Shown one piece after another: positions 43,692-53,119 of a DNA stretch of 64,000 nt (position 1 is the first letter of the stretch; every line of letters begins with the position of its first letter). The DNA comes from WVXP01 sp964348095. GTDB lineage: Bacteria > Desulfobacterota > BSN033 > WVXP01. The stretch covers positions 62,001-126,000 of the forward strand of contig CAYGBK010000065.1 in assembly GCA_964348095.1 (NCBI GenBank). The letters are read 5' to 3'. The notes below the pieces were generated by a model. It did not search any database. It was not told the DNA's origin and was given only the letters and a program-made list of their open reading frames with translations. Both the position numbers and the translations under genes were made by a program.

Positions 43692-44885
43692 ATGTATCAA
43701 GATCGTCGGACGTTTTTGAGAACTGTGGGGCTTCTGCTTATGGGGATTTCCCTGCCTCGGCTAAGTAGCGGGTTCGAGCTCCGGGTGCCTACGCCACAAT
43801 TTTCAGATAAGAATGAACTCGTGGTGGTGAAGGCCGTCCATCGTGGCGCGAGTGACGACGAGATTATTGCCTCCGTGCGAAACGTGGCCGAGGGAGCAAC
43901 TGATTTTTCCTGGCTCTCTCGGGGGGATACGGTCCTGATCAAGCCTGCAGCTAACTCTCCCAGGCCATATCCTGCCACCACCTCACCCCTTTCAATCCGA
44001 GGGCTGGTGAGCCTTTTAGAGGAGAAAGGCGCGGGGAAGGTCATCGTGGCCGATAAATCGGGCGTACAGTATGTCTACCACGACGGAAAAGGCCAACGTG
44101 GCTCAAGCCGCAATGTGATGACTGAAAACGGTTTACATCAGGCAGCTCTCGAGTCCGGGGCTGAGTTGCATTACTTCGATGAAAAGAGCTATGATGACTA
44201 TTTTGGCGACCGGCCTGAACACAATAACCACTGGAGTGGCGAGTTGATCCTTCCGAACATCCTAAATCAGGTGGACCACGTCGTCCTGTTGCCGCGGGTG
44301 AGCCGTCACGTTCTGGCCGGCACAACTCTGGGGCTCAAAGCCGCCGTGGGCTGGCTTCGTGACGACAGCCGTCTGGAGCTCCATCGCGACGCGAAGAGCT
44401 TCTTCCAAAAGATCGCTGAGATCAACGACGCTAAGGTACTCATGCAAAAGCTCAGGCTGGTCTTGACGGTAGCCACCAAGGTGCAGACCACATTCGGCCC
44501 AGATCATGGCTTTGCGACCGAGCCCGATCCAGGCCTGGTTTTCGGTTCTGCATCTCTCCTGGCCCACGATATGGTCTCTCTGGGCTGGCTATTGTGGAAT
44601 CGTCAACACGCGACCCCCCAGAACCAGATTGCTTGGTATCGGGACCCATTCATGACCTATCCCGGCATTATCAACCGGTTGTTTGTTGGGAGGGCCTGGG
44701 GTATTCGTCAGCTGTTCAAATCCGAAACGTACTCGAGCGTGCCTATTACTTCTGTGCGCACCGACCCTGTTATCTCACAGGCGGCCGCGATCTGGGGCGG
44801 AGTGCCGGAACTTAAGCTGGAGAGCGTTGGCGCCAAGCTGGATGAAAACATCGCTGCATACCTTATAGGCAAGGCAGCGGCGTAG
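43692..44885 (+). CDS. DUF362 domain protein with Tat-like signal
   Basis: 397 residues. The N-terminus QDRRTFLRTVGLLLMG is a twin-arginine signal, so export in folded form is expected. DUF362 is recognised by VVVKAVHRGASDDEII..., DTVLIKPAANSPRPYP (the Lys-Pro-Asn-like loop), VIVADKSG and HVVLLPRVSRH...LGLKAAVGW. No 4Fe-4S ferredoxin motif is attached. DUF362 proteins are linked to redox enzymes, but the role is unsettled. The ribosome site is weak. Confidence 0.85.
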   Translation: MYQDRRTFLRTVGLLLMGISLPRLSSGFELRVPTPQFSDKNELVVVKAVHRGASDDEIIASVRNVAEGATDFSWLSRGDTVLIKPAANSPRPYPATTSPLSIRGLVSLLEEKGAGKVIVADKSGVQYVYHDGKGQRGSSRNVMTENGLHQAALESGAELHYFDEKSYDDYFGDRPEHNNHWSGELILPNILNQVDHVVLLPRVSRHVLAGTTLGLKAAVGWLRDDSRLELHRDAKSFFQKIAEINDAKVLMQKLRLVLTVATKVQTTFGPDHGFATEPDPGLVFGSASLLAHDMVSLGWLLWNRQHATPQNQIAWYRDPFMTYPGIINRLFVGRAWGIRQLFKSETYSSVPITSVRTDPVISQAAAIWGGVPELKLESVGAKLDENIAAYLIGKAAA

Positions 44886-45181
44886 GGACCCTTTCATTGG
44901 ACACGGAGACACCTGTTCTCGAGCAATCCTAGTGGAAGAAGTCGAAGGGAGACGTGACATTGTTCGTCAAAGCTCATCCGTTCATTCTCCAAAGTTGAAA
45001 CAATGCAGGGGTTAGGGGACGGATTGAAACCGGGCTAAGACCCCGTTAACGCGCGGCGCATCTGGGCGCCTTGTTCCTGAATCAAGGAGCCGTGTCTAGT
45101 CAGAGGAGTTGACCCAAAAACCGAAGAATTATCTTCCGTACCACGATTCAAAAGCAGCCACGACCCCTTTACACGCACCCG

Positions 45182-45499
45182 TTATGCCTCAAGCTCTTCC
45201 CTGACCTCGTAATGCTGGGAACGCTCATCGAAGTGGGATAGCACTTCCCGTGCTTTGGCCGGAACAATCGCCGTTTCGTAGTCCTCCCCTGCGAACTCAC
45301 GGATGGCGTCCAGGTCATCAAACCTCATGACCGTAATGAACTCGATCTCGTCAGGTGTTTCGCGGCGGAGAAGCTGGATCCCCTTGTACCCACGAATGCG
45401 ACGATTCTGGATGCCCACGAAGATCTCCTTTTTTAGAAGACCTTCGTATACATCTGCGTTGGCGGGTGTAGTCCAGCCATGCCAAATCCGAACAATCAT
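45182..45499 (-). CDS. Antibiotic biosynthesis monooxygenase-like protein (dimeric alpha-beta barrel)
   Basis: 105 residues: MIVRIWHGWTTPANADVYEGLL is a first beta strand and helix, LRRETPDEIEFITVMRFDDLDAIREF a second. The ferredoxin-like plait is typical of ABM-type or stress-responsive barrels. ATG 45499 has GGAGG seven bases upstream. The function is not known. Confidence 0.7.
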   Translation of the reverse strand: MIVRIWHGWTTPANADVYEGLLKKEIFVGIQNRRIRGYKGIQLLRRETPDEIEFITVMRFDDLDAIREFAGEDYETAIVPAKAREVLSHFDERSQHYEVREELEA

Positions 45500-45730
45500 G
45501 ATCCTGCCTCCACAAGGATACATGGTCTGCCATGCCTAACGCCCGGGCTCAGTGGCCCTGAGTGACGTCGGTGGGTGGGTGCTGAGGAATATCGAAGCAT
45601 CGAAGGGTTCCCCCCGTTTGGTTATCAGGCGAAACAATCAGTCAGAATTTTCCCCTATCATGACTTGACCCCAACGTGCCAATCTCCTTCGATAGAAAGG
45701 ATACCCTTCATACCGGGTGCCTAACCGATG

Positions 45731-46606
45731 TTAGCTCTCTTGCGGCATATGGAGTTTCTTTTGAAAATCCTGAAAACGCTTCTGGGCAAGGAATATCCCG
45801 AGGGAGGGAAACAGACGGTGGATCCACCAGAACAAGGTCCACCATGACGGCAAAATGACGATGGCTCTATTCTTCGCAACTTGATTTAAAGCCTTTTTTG
45901 CGAAAACATTTGGGGACATGGGCCTGAATTTTTCGATCATTTCCAACAAGCGACGCTCCTGTTCCGGTGACAGATCTATAAGCATTTTGCCATACTTCCC
46001 TCCTCCTTGCAAGATGGCCGTTCGAACAAAGCCCGGGCACAAGACGCTCACGCGCACTCCTCTCTATGCGGCTTCAGCTCGCAGCGATTTTGAAAGACCG
46101 ACGACCCCATGCTTGGTTGTTGCATACGCTACCTGTCCTGGAGAGGGCATGAGTCCAGCCAGGGAAGCAGTATTGACAATGTGCCCGAATCCCTGAACAA
46201 TCATAACCTTGTATGCTGCGTGCACGCCATTTATCACGCCACGGAGATTGACATCTAAGATTTGATGCCAATCTTCAATACCGTAATGCTCGACGCTACC
46301 ACCAATTCCGATTCCCGCATTGTTGAAAACATAGTCTAACCGGCCGGTACGTTTGACGGTATCTTGGATTAGCCGCTCCATAGCAGAAAAATCAACCACA
46401 TCTATGCCCACTGCTTGTGCTTTGCCGCCCACGGCATGGATTTCTGAGGCGACTTTCTCTGCTAATTCGATCTGAAGATCAGCCAGTACCACCTCGGAGC
46501 CCCGTTTTGCCAATTCCTCGGCAAGGGCTCGACCAATTCCTGAGGCACCACCGTTGACAATCGCGGTGGTCCCATCAAAAACACGAATCGTTTTCTTTGA
46601 TTCCAT
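45731..46606 (-). pseudogene. Short-chain dehydrogenase/reductase with in-frame TAG
   Basis: Reads as 290 residues plus one TAG codon (46064-46066). N-terminal VNGGASGIGRALAEEL is the NAD(P) loop; NNAGIG, TASLAGL and YATTKH give the Asn, Ser and Tyr/Lys of the active site. After LRAEAA comes the TAG and then RGVRVSVLCPGFVRTAI, a normal SDR continuation. The rest reads well to 45731. Probably a one-base nonsense change or an assembly error; without the last 109 residues the substrate-binding part is lost. ATG 46606 has AGAGG upstream. Confidence 0.7.
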
Positions 46607-46641
46607 AGTGCCTCTTATTGTGGTTACCCCCCCTATCAGCG

Positions 46642-47049
46642 TTATCCCGTATCGAGGAAATGGGCCTTGATGTATGTGCAGGCCGCCTCAAGACTCGGCA
46701 AAATCTTTGTGCAGTATCTGACCATCCATGGGCTGCAGTCTTTGAACGAAAGGGGGGAAAAGGCAATCACAAATTTTCCAAGATTCTGGCTGGCATAGAA
46801 AACCTCCATACTCGTTCCTATGCTCGGTTTACAATAATTCACAAGGACAATGTCAGCGACACGAATGTCCTGTAAATCAAACTCAACAATTTCATTGGCG
46901 GAATCCACCTCTCTATCACGAAAGTTCCGACGCATTGGATCCAAAAGTCTAAAATGCGATGAAAGCAGAGATTCAGCAATGTCTCGCCACCTGCGAGCCA
47001 CACCCTCGTGTTCGTCCATAATCGGGCCACTGAGATAAACGGTCTTCAT
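46642..47049 (-). CDS. Nucleoside 2-deoxyribosyltransferase-like protein
   Basis: 135 residues. MKTVYLSGPI is the family's first strand, and FDLQDIRVADIVLVNYCKPSIGTSMEVFYA has the Asp...Asn and GTxxE active-site pattern (Glu nucleophile). It may exchange bases on nucleosides or hydrolyse the N-glycosidic bond, in the cytoplasm. GGAGG lies upstream of the ATG. It is 35 bases from the SDR gene start. Confidence 0.82.
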   Translation of the reverse strand: MKTVYLSGPIMDEHEGVARRWRDIAESLLSSHFRLLDPMRRNFRDREVDSANEIVEFDLQDIRVADIVLVNYCKPSIGTSMEVFYASQNLGKFVIAFSPLSFKDCSPWMVRYCTKILPSLEAACTYIKAHFLDTG

Positions 47050-47164
47050 CTCACAATCTCTTCCTCCCTCACATGATTCTGGGTTTCAGGGCGCACCGCA
47101 CGTGGTGCGTCCCCTCCAGCGATTGGTGACCTCCCTCAAACTCGATTCAGGTTTCTCTATGATC

Positions 47165-47348
47165 TTAGGTCTTCCCTTTTCTAAACCACACAGCCAGCGC
47201 AATGGCGATAAGTGCAAGATTGCTGCAAGCTCGTGAGAATCCTTCTGGGGTAACCCCCAATTATCGACGTGCTCATTGCAACGGCGATGACCGCTAAGAC
47301 AAATCCCACTGCCGACAGTCCGATTACTACTATCGCTAGATTCCGCAT
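47165..47348 (-). pseudogene. Small two-helix membrane protein gene with one-base frameshift
   Basis: ATG 47348 (GGAGCAGAGGACT upstream) begins MRNLAIVVIGLSAVGFVLAV, a helix, in one frame. The next frame gives PEGFSRACSNLALIAIALAV and WFRKGKT, a second helix with a positive end. Removing one base from the run of five at 47254-47258 joins them as a 60-residue protein, a layout I have seen in conserved small membrane proteins with a PEGFSRACxNLALIA motif. The ORF as written reads off into 74 residues. Likely a homopolymer error or a recent mutation. Confidence 0.6.
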
Positions 47349-47587
47349 AGTCCTCTGCTCCTCCTCTACTTTTTTTGTAATCGTCGCCTCACACAATAAG
47401 CACAACGTGCCCGTGACCCGTATCGAAGCTCTGCTAGATGTCCATTTCGAGTATCCTCATATGGCAGCCTATTGAGGAAGCGAGCTACAGCCCTCATAGA
47501 TCTCAATGACGTCGGGTTTTTCGTAATACCCGCCACCTACGTCCCATTAGATCCGATGACCTGTCAAGTGTCAATTCGGATCGCCTC

Positions 47588-48238
47588 TCACTGGATTTTC
47601 TCCCATTTCGGCACTTTTGCATCGAGCAAAGTTTGAGTTTCGAGTATTAATTCCTTTCCGCTTTTTTGATAGAAGACGCGCCCTCGCCGTATATAGACAT
47701 GATCAACAAACGTGCCACCTTTTTGTTCAATCTGTTTCTTAAATTCCTCAATCTCCATAGCTCTGAAACTACTGTTGAACGTGCTGAATAGGATGACGCT
47801 CTTGTCCGTGAAGTCGTTCTTATCGACAAACGTCCATAAAGGTGGTGCTGGGCGATACCACCAAATTGGCGCCCCCATAAAAATCAAACGGTACGGGGTC
47901 AAATCGGCGACTTCCGGACTGATTTCAGTTTTGTTTTTCGCCCATGCATCATGACTGGCGTTACGCCATCCTCTAAAGTCGAGGCTGTATGATTTCGCTT
48001 CTATTTTCACTATGTGAGTGTTCATTGTGCGAGCGATTTCTCTCGCCATTGCTTCTGTATTCCCTGATCGGGAATAATAAACAACTAAAATATCTGATTC
48101 TAGCTCTTCGCCAGGCGTGTATTGAGGGGTATGAAAATAGGTTCTATCTTTTATGAGCAAAAGAGTAAAGCCCGCCAAAACCAAAACGGCGACTACCAGC
48201 ACAGACATTATAGTTATTTTTTCCCTGGTGAGTTTCAT
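47588..48238 (-). CDS. Membrane-anchored flavodoxin-like protein
   Basis: 216 residues. A single N-terminal helix (about 10-30) anchors a flavodoxin domain: VVYYSRSGNTEAMA is the FMN phosphate loop, LIFMGAPIWWYRPAPPL the isoalloxazine loop, and VILFSTFNSS a later strand. It resembles the Flavodoxin_4 group and should carry electrons at the membrane. ATG 48238 is preceded by GAAGGA; a GTG three codons earlier lies too close to this site. Confidence 0.84.
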   Translation of the reverse strand: MKLTREKITIMSVLVVAVLVLAGFTLLLIKDRTYFHTPQYTPGEELESDILVVYYSRSGNTEAMAREIARTMNTHIVKIEAKSYSLDFRGWRNASHDAWAKNKTEISPEVADLTPYRLIFMGAPIWWYRPAPPLWTFVDKNDFTDKSVILFSTFNSSFRAMEIEEFKKQIEQKGGTFVDHVYIRRGRVFYQKSGKELILETQTLLDAKVPKWEKIQ

Positions 48239-48508
48239 TCTTTTCACATCCTTCTCAAAAGGACCCTCGGCGTGTCCGACACATGGATGCCCCTTTTTTC
48301 TGTCTGAATAGGAATTCGATAGACAATTTGTTGTTTTCCAAAAGGTTGTCTGGTGGCTAACGCGTCACGAGGTGAGATGGGAACCCCAGAGAATCCTGTG
48401 GGTCACCAACTGGCCCGTTTAGCTGGTCGTATCTGCCGTTCTCATCAGGAAAAAGAAAAGGGTGATCCCATTGTCGCCCCCATTCTGGACCTCTGCCGTT
48501 CGACGACA

Positions 48509-49459
48509 CTAGCTTTGCGGGATAAAACCTCTCAATTTATCGATGTTTGGTGTTTTCACAGACGTTTTGTCAATCAGGGTCTTGAATTCAATCTCCAGTT
48601 CCCTCACTTCATCCGCTGCTGCTTTCGCATGCATGGCAAATCCGATTTCCCCATATTTGCTATTGAAGATTCCCCGGAAAATTCGAGTCGTCACGAATTC
48701 GGGCATCCAGTAGAAGAGATTGAACCTGAAAGGTTGACGCTTGGAATACCCTAGCACCCTAAGGACATTGCCGCCTTCCTTGCAGGCGCGCACAACAACC
48801 CGGATAGTCTCCTTGTCGTTGGCGAGTGCGTAGTTGTCGCAGGCGTGCATATAGAGGGCGCTGGCAATTGGGCTGACAAGTGCGACATGGTATTTCAACC
48901 ATCCGTCAATATCCTTAACTATTTCCACAGGAACACCGCTGGTTTGGAAAAGTGTTTGGATCCGTCTCGTCCTTTCTCTCATTTCACCATCAATTTCACC
49001 GATTCTGATAGGTATTCGGTTCCCATCCGGTTTTTCGCTGTCAACGTAATAGACGACATTGTCCTTTCGGCTACCACCTGCCCCTGGAAATCCAAATAAG
49101 ACCCTCTCCGGAGGCAGATGTTCCAGGTATTCAGCAAATCCACGTGCATTGTTACCCATAAAGAGGATGTTTCCAATATTCGCGTCCCCTCTGAGGATCT
49201 GAAACACCGGGAGAAGCTTGTTTTTCCGGATCAAAACAACCACGAGGTCATACGCATCCTCCTGCTCTAACCTGTCCACCACATTCATTCTCGAAACAGT
49301 CTTTACACTGGTGTACTCATTCACCACCACCACACCATGTTTCTTTATAGAATCGTACTTTTTACCCCGAGCGAGAAGGGTCACGTCTTTTCCGGCTTGG
49401 TATAGAAGATGCGCATAGACACAGCCAAGCGGACCTGCACCGTAAATCAGCGTTTTCAC
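48509..49459 (-). CDS. Ketopantoate reductase family (ApbA/PanE-like)
   Basis: 316 residues. MKTLIYGAGPLGCVYAHLL is the NADPH loop; LLARGKKYDSI binds the phosphate; the C-terminal helical domain holds GWLKYHVALVSPIASALY, with the catalytic Lys. The family reduces 2-dehydropantoate; this one is a paralogous branch, so panE is not assigned. No clear ribosome site. Confidence 0.84.
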   Translation of the reverse strand: MKTLIYGAGPLGCVYAHLLYQAGKDVTLLARGKKYDSIKKHGVVVVNEYTSVKTVSRMNVVDRLEQEDAYDLVVVLIRKNKLLPVFQILRGDANIGNILFMGNNARGFAEYLEHLPPERVLFGFPGAGGSRKDNVVYYVDSEKPDGNRIPIRIGEIDGEMRERTRRIQTLFQTSGVPVEIVKDIDGWLKYHVALVSPIASALYMHACDNYALANDKETIRVVVRACKEGGNVLRVLGYSKRQPFRFNLFYWMPEFVTTRIFRGIFNSKYGEIGFAMHAKAAADEVRELEIEFKTLIDKTSVKTPNIDKLRGFIPQS

Positions 49460-49552
49460 CGAAGGCCCTTGCTTCCTCAGATAGAGGCTTACGTTAGCGC
49501 TCAGCCGTGCAGATTACCCAATTCGCTAGGGTGATTTGCTATGCGACATGGA

Positions 49553-50086
49553 TCATGGGGCCCGAACAGCCGCAGCCATGACGCGGTCTGTTTGCCGATC
49601 ACTACCTACCCAGAAATCCTTTGTCCCGAAATCTCTGAAGCCGCATCTCCGGTAGAAGGCAATAGCAGAGGCATTTCGCTCCCAGACGCTAAGCCAGAGT
49701 GTCCGTCCCCCGAGTTCACGTGCGGCCTCGTGCACGGCATCCATCAGGAGCTGCCCCACTCCACGCCCCTGCCACGGCTCATCGACATAGAAGCGCCAGA
49801 GCTCCACAGACGATTCCCCGGTCATACAATCGGGCGGTGATTGTCGCCGGACCTGAGCGAAGGCGATCAGGAGACCCCCCTTTTCGACCAGCAGTGTGGC
49901 AATATCTTGACTGCGGAGTTCTGCAGTTTGCTGGGGAACACTGTATGTGGAGGATAGGTAGGCTGCTATATCCTCATCGGTATTGTCGGGCCCGAAGGTC
50001 TCTTTAAATATCCGGGCTCCAAACTCCGCCAACTGCTCGGCGTCTGCCGGGATTCCCCGTCGGATATGCACATCTCTATCTGTCAT
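49553..50086 (-). CDS. GNAT family N-acetyltransferase
   Basis: 177 residues. FYVDEPWQGRGVGQLLMDAV is the acetyl-CoA loop (Q-G-R-G-V-G), and SAIAFYRRCGFRDFG the conserved end. ATG 50086 has GGAAG before it, with a TTG four codons upstream in frame. Family of protein or small-molecule acetyltransferases; substrate unknown. Confidence 0.88.
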   Translation of the reverse strand: MTDRDVHIRRGIPADAEQLAEFGARIFKETFGPDNTDEDIAAYLSSTYSVPQQTAELRSQDIATLLVEKGGLLIAFAQVRRQSPPDCMTGESSVELWRFYVDEPWQGRGVGQLLMDAVHEAARELGGRTLWLSVWERNASAIAFYRRCGFRDFGTKDFWVGSDRQTDRVMAAAVRAP

Positions 50087-50198
50087 CTTCACTTCCAATG
50101 ACCTTCTCTGAGGGGCCGCTTTGGCTTGTTAGAAGGCCTTATTCCCTGAATTCTCTGCCTCCCATTATCTGAGGCATGGTGACCAGACGAAGGATCCT

Positions 50199-50750
50199 TC
50201 ATGGATTGAAATATCTTCGATTTACTCGCCGCGTATTGCACAGCCGTATGGTGCCCACGGAAACCTCTTTGTCTACCACAAACCCCTCCCTGAGGTAAAA
50301 AAGGTATGCTGGGGTATCTTTGGCAGCATCGAGGATGATACCATGATAACCACGCTCCTTGGCAAATTCATATAGAAACTGCAGCATCATTCTTCCTAGC
50401 CCCTGCCCGTGAAACGCGGGCAAAGTCCCAAGAAGGATAAGCTCGAGGTAGGAATCCTTATACTTCGGCCGTTTCGAAAAGGCCCGAAAAAAATCCTTGG
50501 TGAGTCGACACCCTGCTATGCGGAGCAATCTAAAGAAGAACCAGAAAATTGTCAGGGTTCTAGTTTCATGGTGGGGATCCACTGAAAATGAGACGCAGGC
50601 AAGAGTCCTTTCTTTGCGTATCCCAAAAAGGTAGGCTTTCTCGGTACGAAAGGTATCGATCATACGTTTGAGCATTCCTTCAGTCGTATGTATGGGTGTA
50701 TTTGGGGGCAACATGGGATGTGTGGCAAACGCCTGTTTCAGCACGCCCAA
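50199..50750 (-). CDS. GNAT family N-acetyltransferase
   Basis: 183 residues, with a GNAT core near LPAFHGQGLGRMMLQFLYEF (acetyl-CoA loop G-Q-G-L-G) and AYLFYLREGFVVDKE. The start is uncertain: the only candidate at the left end of the frame is a TTG at 50750, without a ribosome site, and an in-frame TAA lies seven codons upstream. The N-terminus may have been shortened. Confidence 0.78.
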   Translation of the reverse strand: MGVLKQAFATHPMLPPNTPIHTTEGMLKRMIDTFRTEKAYLFGIRKERTLACVSFSVDPHHETRTLTIFWFFFRLLRIAGCRLTKDFFRAFSKRPKYKDSYLELILLGTLPAFHGQGLGRMMLQFLYEFAKERGYHGIILDAAKDTPAYLFYLREGFVVDKEVSVGTIRLCNTRRVNRRYFNP

Positions 50751-51333
50751 TGCCTCTGATTTCTGTTATATGTCAAGTTTTTCTACCATTTCCCCGGTGT
50801 GATTCCTGTCTATAGGGAGATATTGGAAATCCACTTTGATATCACATCAAGGGCAAGCCCAATATTTCCTACCTGGCAATGATTCTGTGCATAATCCTCT
50901 GTTGCAAAAATACGTTCCGTCACAGATTTAGGGTTAGTCAGGGCTTTTACCTGCATGAAGTGCATTTTCAAAGGAATAAAATGATCCTCCTCGCCGCTTG
51001 GTCATTTGTTCTTGGTCTTTCTTCTATTAGCTTGACTCATAATCCCGAAACCTTAATCGGTTTCGACCGTTATTCATAATGTTGTCCCCTTTGGAGTAGA
51101 ATGGGCGGCGAGATCAGCAGAACTCCCGACTTTGAGGAGAATCCAGGGTAAATTGGGCTTTTCGAAAGGAGGCGTTGTTTCAAGTCAGGACCGGCCCCCG
51201 ATTCTGTCGAAAGCCTGCTTTCATAGCGAGGAACTTCAACAAACCAATGGAGAACAAAAGTTGCTCGGCTGCCAGCCGTTAGGGTGAAATAGGAGGTTAT
51301 GGGCAGACAGATCTTTTGACATGCAGAATAGCC
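50751..51333. other. Long intergenic region without a recognised gene
   Basis: 583 bases. A 66-codon frame (50879-51079) has poor composition. An inverted repeat TTGAT-5 bases-ATCAA (50836-50850) is seen, one base too wide for an FNR site. No tRNA is visible. The base composition here shifts to AT-rich. Confidence 0.4.
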
Positions 51334-51621
51334 TTATTTGCCACAGCATTTCTTATACTTTTTCCCGCTGCCACAGGGGCAGGGCTCATTGCGTCTAACT
51401 TTCTTTTCCGCTATCTTTGGTTTTTGTGGATTCAATAGTATTTCTAAATCGCTAATATTCTCTGGTTTATCCGGTTCCAATTTAATTTTATATTTCCACC
51501 CGCTCTTTTCAAATATTGATGCGACTTCTTTCAATCGTGCTTTTGTTTGGACATTAACAACACCAGGCTTTTTTTCAGTACCCAGTTTTGCTGGCCTTTT
51601 ACCATCATAGACTTTTTCCAT
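51334..51621 (-). CDS. SEC-C motif protein, PBPRA1643 family
   Basis: 95 residues. The end RRNEPCPCGSGKKYKKCCG is the SEC-C zinc motif. The front half, MEKVYDGKRPAKLGTEKKPGVV, and a middle predicted alpha/beta part (GWKYKIKLEPDKPENISDLEILL) match the PBPRA1643 (TIGR04102) layout. ATG 51621 follows GGTGGA; the frame begins at 51639. It lies in an AT-rich stretch with different codon usage (many AAA, ATT), a sign of possible transfer. Confidence 0.84.
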   Translation of the reverse strand: MEKVYDGKRPAKLGTEKKPGVVNVQTKARLKEVASIFEKSGWKYKIKLEPDKPENISDLEILLNPQKPKIAEKKVRRNEPCPCGSGKKYKKCCGK

Positions 51622-51639
51622 CTTTCCACCCTTTACCAT

Positions 51640-52057
51640 GTTATAGAAAACATCTACCGCATAACGGTCGGGCTCACTTGTGGGCCAAAGGAGTTTAAGT
51701 CAGCAATGTATTAACATAAAGCCAGCCGGCTGATTTCCAGTACGTGCAACGAATTGTAAGCAACCAATTCGGATTGCTTCTGACACCTTGTTTCTCGACT
51801 TCATCTGAGGCGGTGCACTGCGGTCGAGCCAGGCTTTTCGAAGTATACTTCATCTTGCTCGGTTTTTGGAGGAATTCAAGGAAGGAAGGCGGTTTTTGCA
51901 TCCAGGGGATGCTTCCGGTGCGTCCCCTTGGGTGAGTTCACCTGATGAAAATCTATTTCACAAGTTGATCTAAAACTGACAGACTGCTTGGGGTCGTCAA
52001 AGTCAAGACCAGTCGTGACCCACTGGTTCATGTCTCATGTCAAGACCTGACACTGTT
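51640..52057. other. Intergenic region without a recognised gene
   Basis: 418 bases with overlapping low-quality frames only; nothing else supported. Confidence 0.45.
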
Positions 52058-52588
52058 TCACTTTGATGTTCCTTCTGATTCCAGCAATACCCGGTCAATT
52101 TCTTCCGAATTATCTATAATAGTCTCATGGGGCGGACTTGCTTCAATTCCTAAGGAATTCAGAATCTGGGAAACAGGGATGTTACTGCCTTTGCTTCTGA
52201 ATATGATTTTTATTAAACTGTTGGCTATTAGTTGGTCATTCTTCAAAAAAGTTTGCCTCAAATACAACCACTTATCGTCCCAGTAGATTACTCTGGACCT
52301 TAATTCAAACTGCTCAAGACGTTTCAACGGTTTTTTGTAAACCATTTTTTGAGACCCAACCAATGGTGACCAGTGATACCTTCGGCAGATCTTAAATAGC
52401 CCAGACCTAAACAGCAAATCCAATTGTCCCATTTCGGTAATCGTCCAAAAGCTCGCATTATTCATGTACTTTCTATCCGCCTCTTGAGGCCAGACTCTGA
52501 ATGATAAATGAGAGGTGTCAGTGACAAGGATTTTCTTGCGGAAAAAGGCGGAAATAAATATCAAAAAAAGCCGACACCATCTTACCAT
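52058..52588 (-). CDS. Membrane-anchored thioesterase-like protein (THEM6-type hotdog)
   Basis: 176 residues. After a short N-terminal hydrophobic stretch (MVRWCRLFLIFISAFFRKK), SFRVWPQEADRKYMNNASFWTI is the hotdog signature of the 4HBT_2/THEM6-like group, followed by a hotdog helix. AGGTAAGTGGC precedes ATG. AT-rich like its neighbour, unlike most of the window. Substrate unknown. Confidence 0.74.
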   Translation of the reverse strand: MVRWCRLFLIFISAFFRKKILVTDTSHLSFRVWPQEADRKYMNNASFWTITEMGQLDLLFRSGLFKICRRYHWSPLVGSQKMVYKKPLKRLEQFELRSRVIYWDDKWLYLRQTFLKNDQLIANSLIKIIFRSKGSNIPVSQILNSLGIEASPPHETIIDNSEEIDRVLLESEGTSK

Positions 52589-53119
52589 GCCACTTACCTA
52601 AATGAGATCAAACCTGATTCACGGTCTGATAATAATAGAAAGGTGGGATCAGTTCTAACATGGGACATGACAAGCTATTCCTCTTGCCTCAATCCCATCG
52701 TATCATCTCAAGACTACCAATTGGCCGAAATCTATCATGTTGATTTAGAACCAACTGTCTTAGGAGGGTTAAGGGGTATCAGGGTTTTGAGAAGAGCGGG
52801 AAATGTGAAACCAATAAGCGCAGACAGTGGGAACGGGAGCGATCACCCCCCTCGGTTTATCTAAAGGCTATTACAGAGGGAGGAAAAGTCAAGAATAAAT
52901 CTATGTGGAAGATTTCAATTTCAAATGTCAAAATCCAAATGCACAATGAAACCGAAATGCCTTAATGTCAAGGCGCGGTATTCAATGAAAAGTCAGCCAA
53001 TTCAGCGTTAGAACGAGGCGAAATCCCGGCAGCTAAGAGCTTTGAATCTTTCCACGTCTGTTATTTGAAATTTGGCATTCATTTGGACTTTGAACTTTGT
53101 CATTTGACATCATGATCCA
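52589..53119. other. Intergenic region containing a degenerate repeat block
   Basis: No gene supported. The second half carries the inverted repeat at 52910-53112. Confidence 0.45.
52910..53112. repeat. Degenerate ATTTGAAATTTG-type inverted repeat
   Basis: At 52915-52943 the DNA has TTTCAAATGTCAAAATCCAAATGC-like units (short words of TCAAA/CCAAAT), and at 53063-53112 their reverse complement appears in a row of short TTTGA, ATTTGG, CATTTGGACTTTGA and CATTTGACAT words. The arms are imperfect: the core CATTTGGA-x-TTTGA matches in 13 of 14 positions. Such blocks are seen downstream of genes in several uncultured lineages; the cause is not known. Confidence 0.55.

Noticed and set aside
46064..46066. 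Pyrrolysine reading of the TAG in the SDR
   Set aside because: The position is not functional and no pyl genes are in the window.
50836..50850. TTGAT-5-ATCAA as an FNR-type site
   Set aside because: FNR sites have four spacer bases; this has five, and no gene starts nearby.
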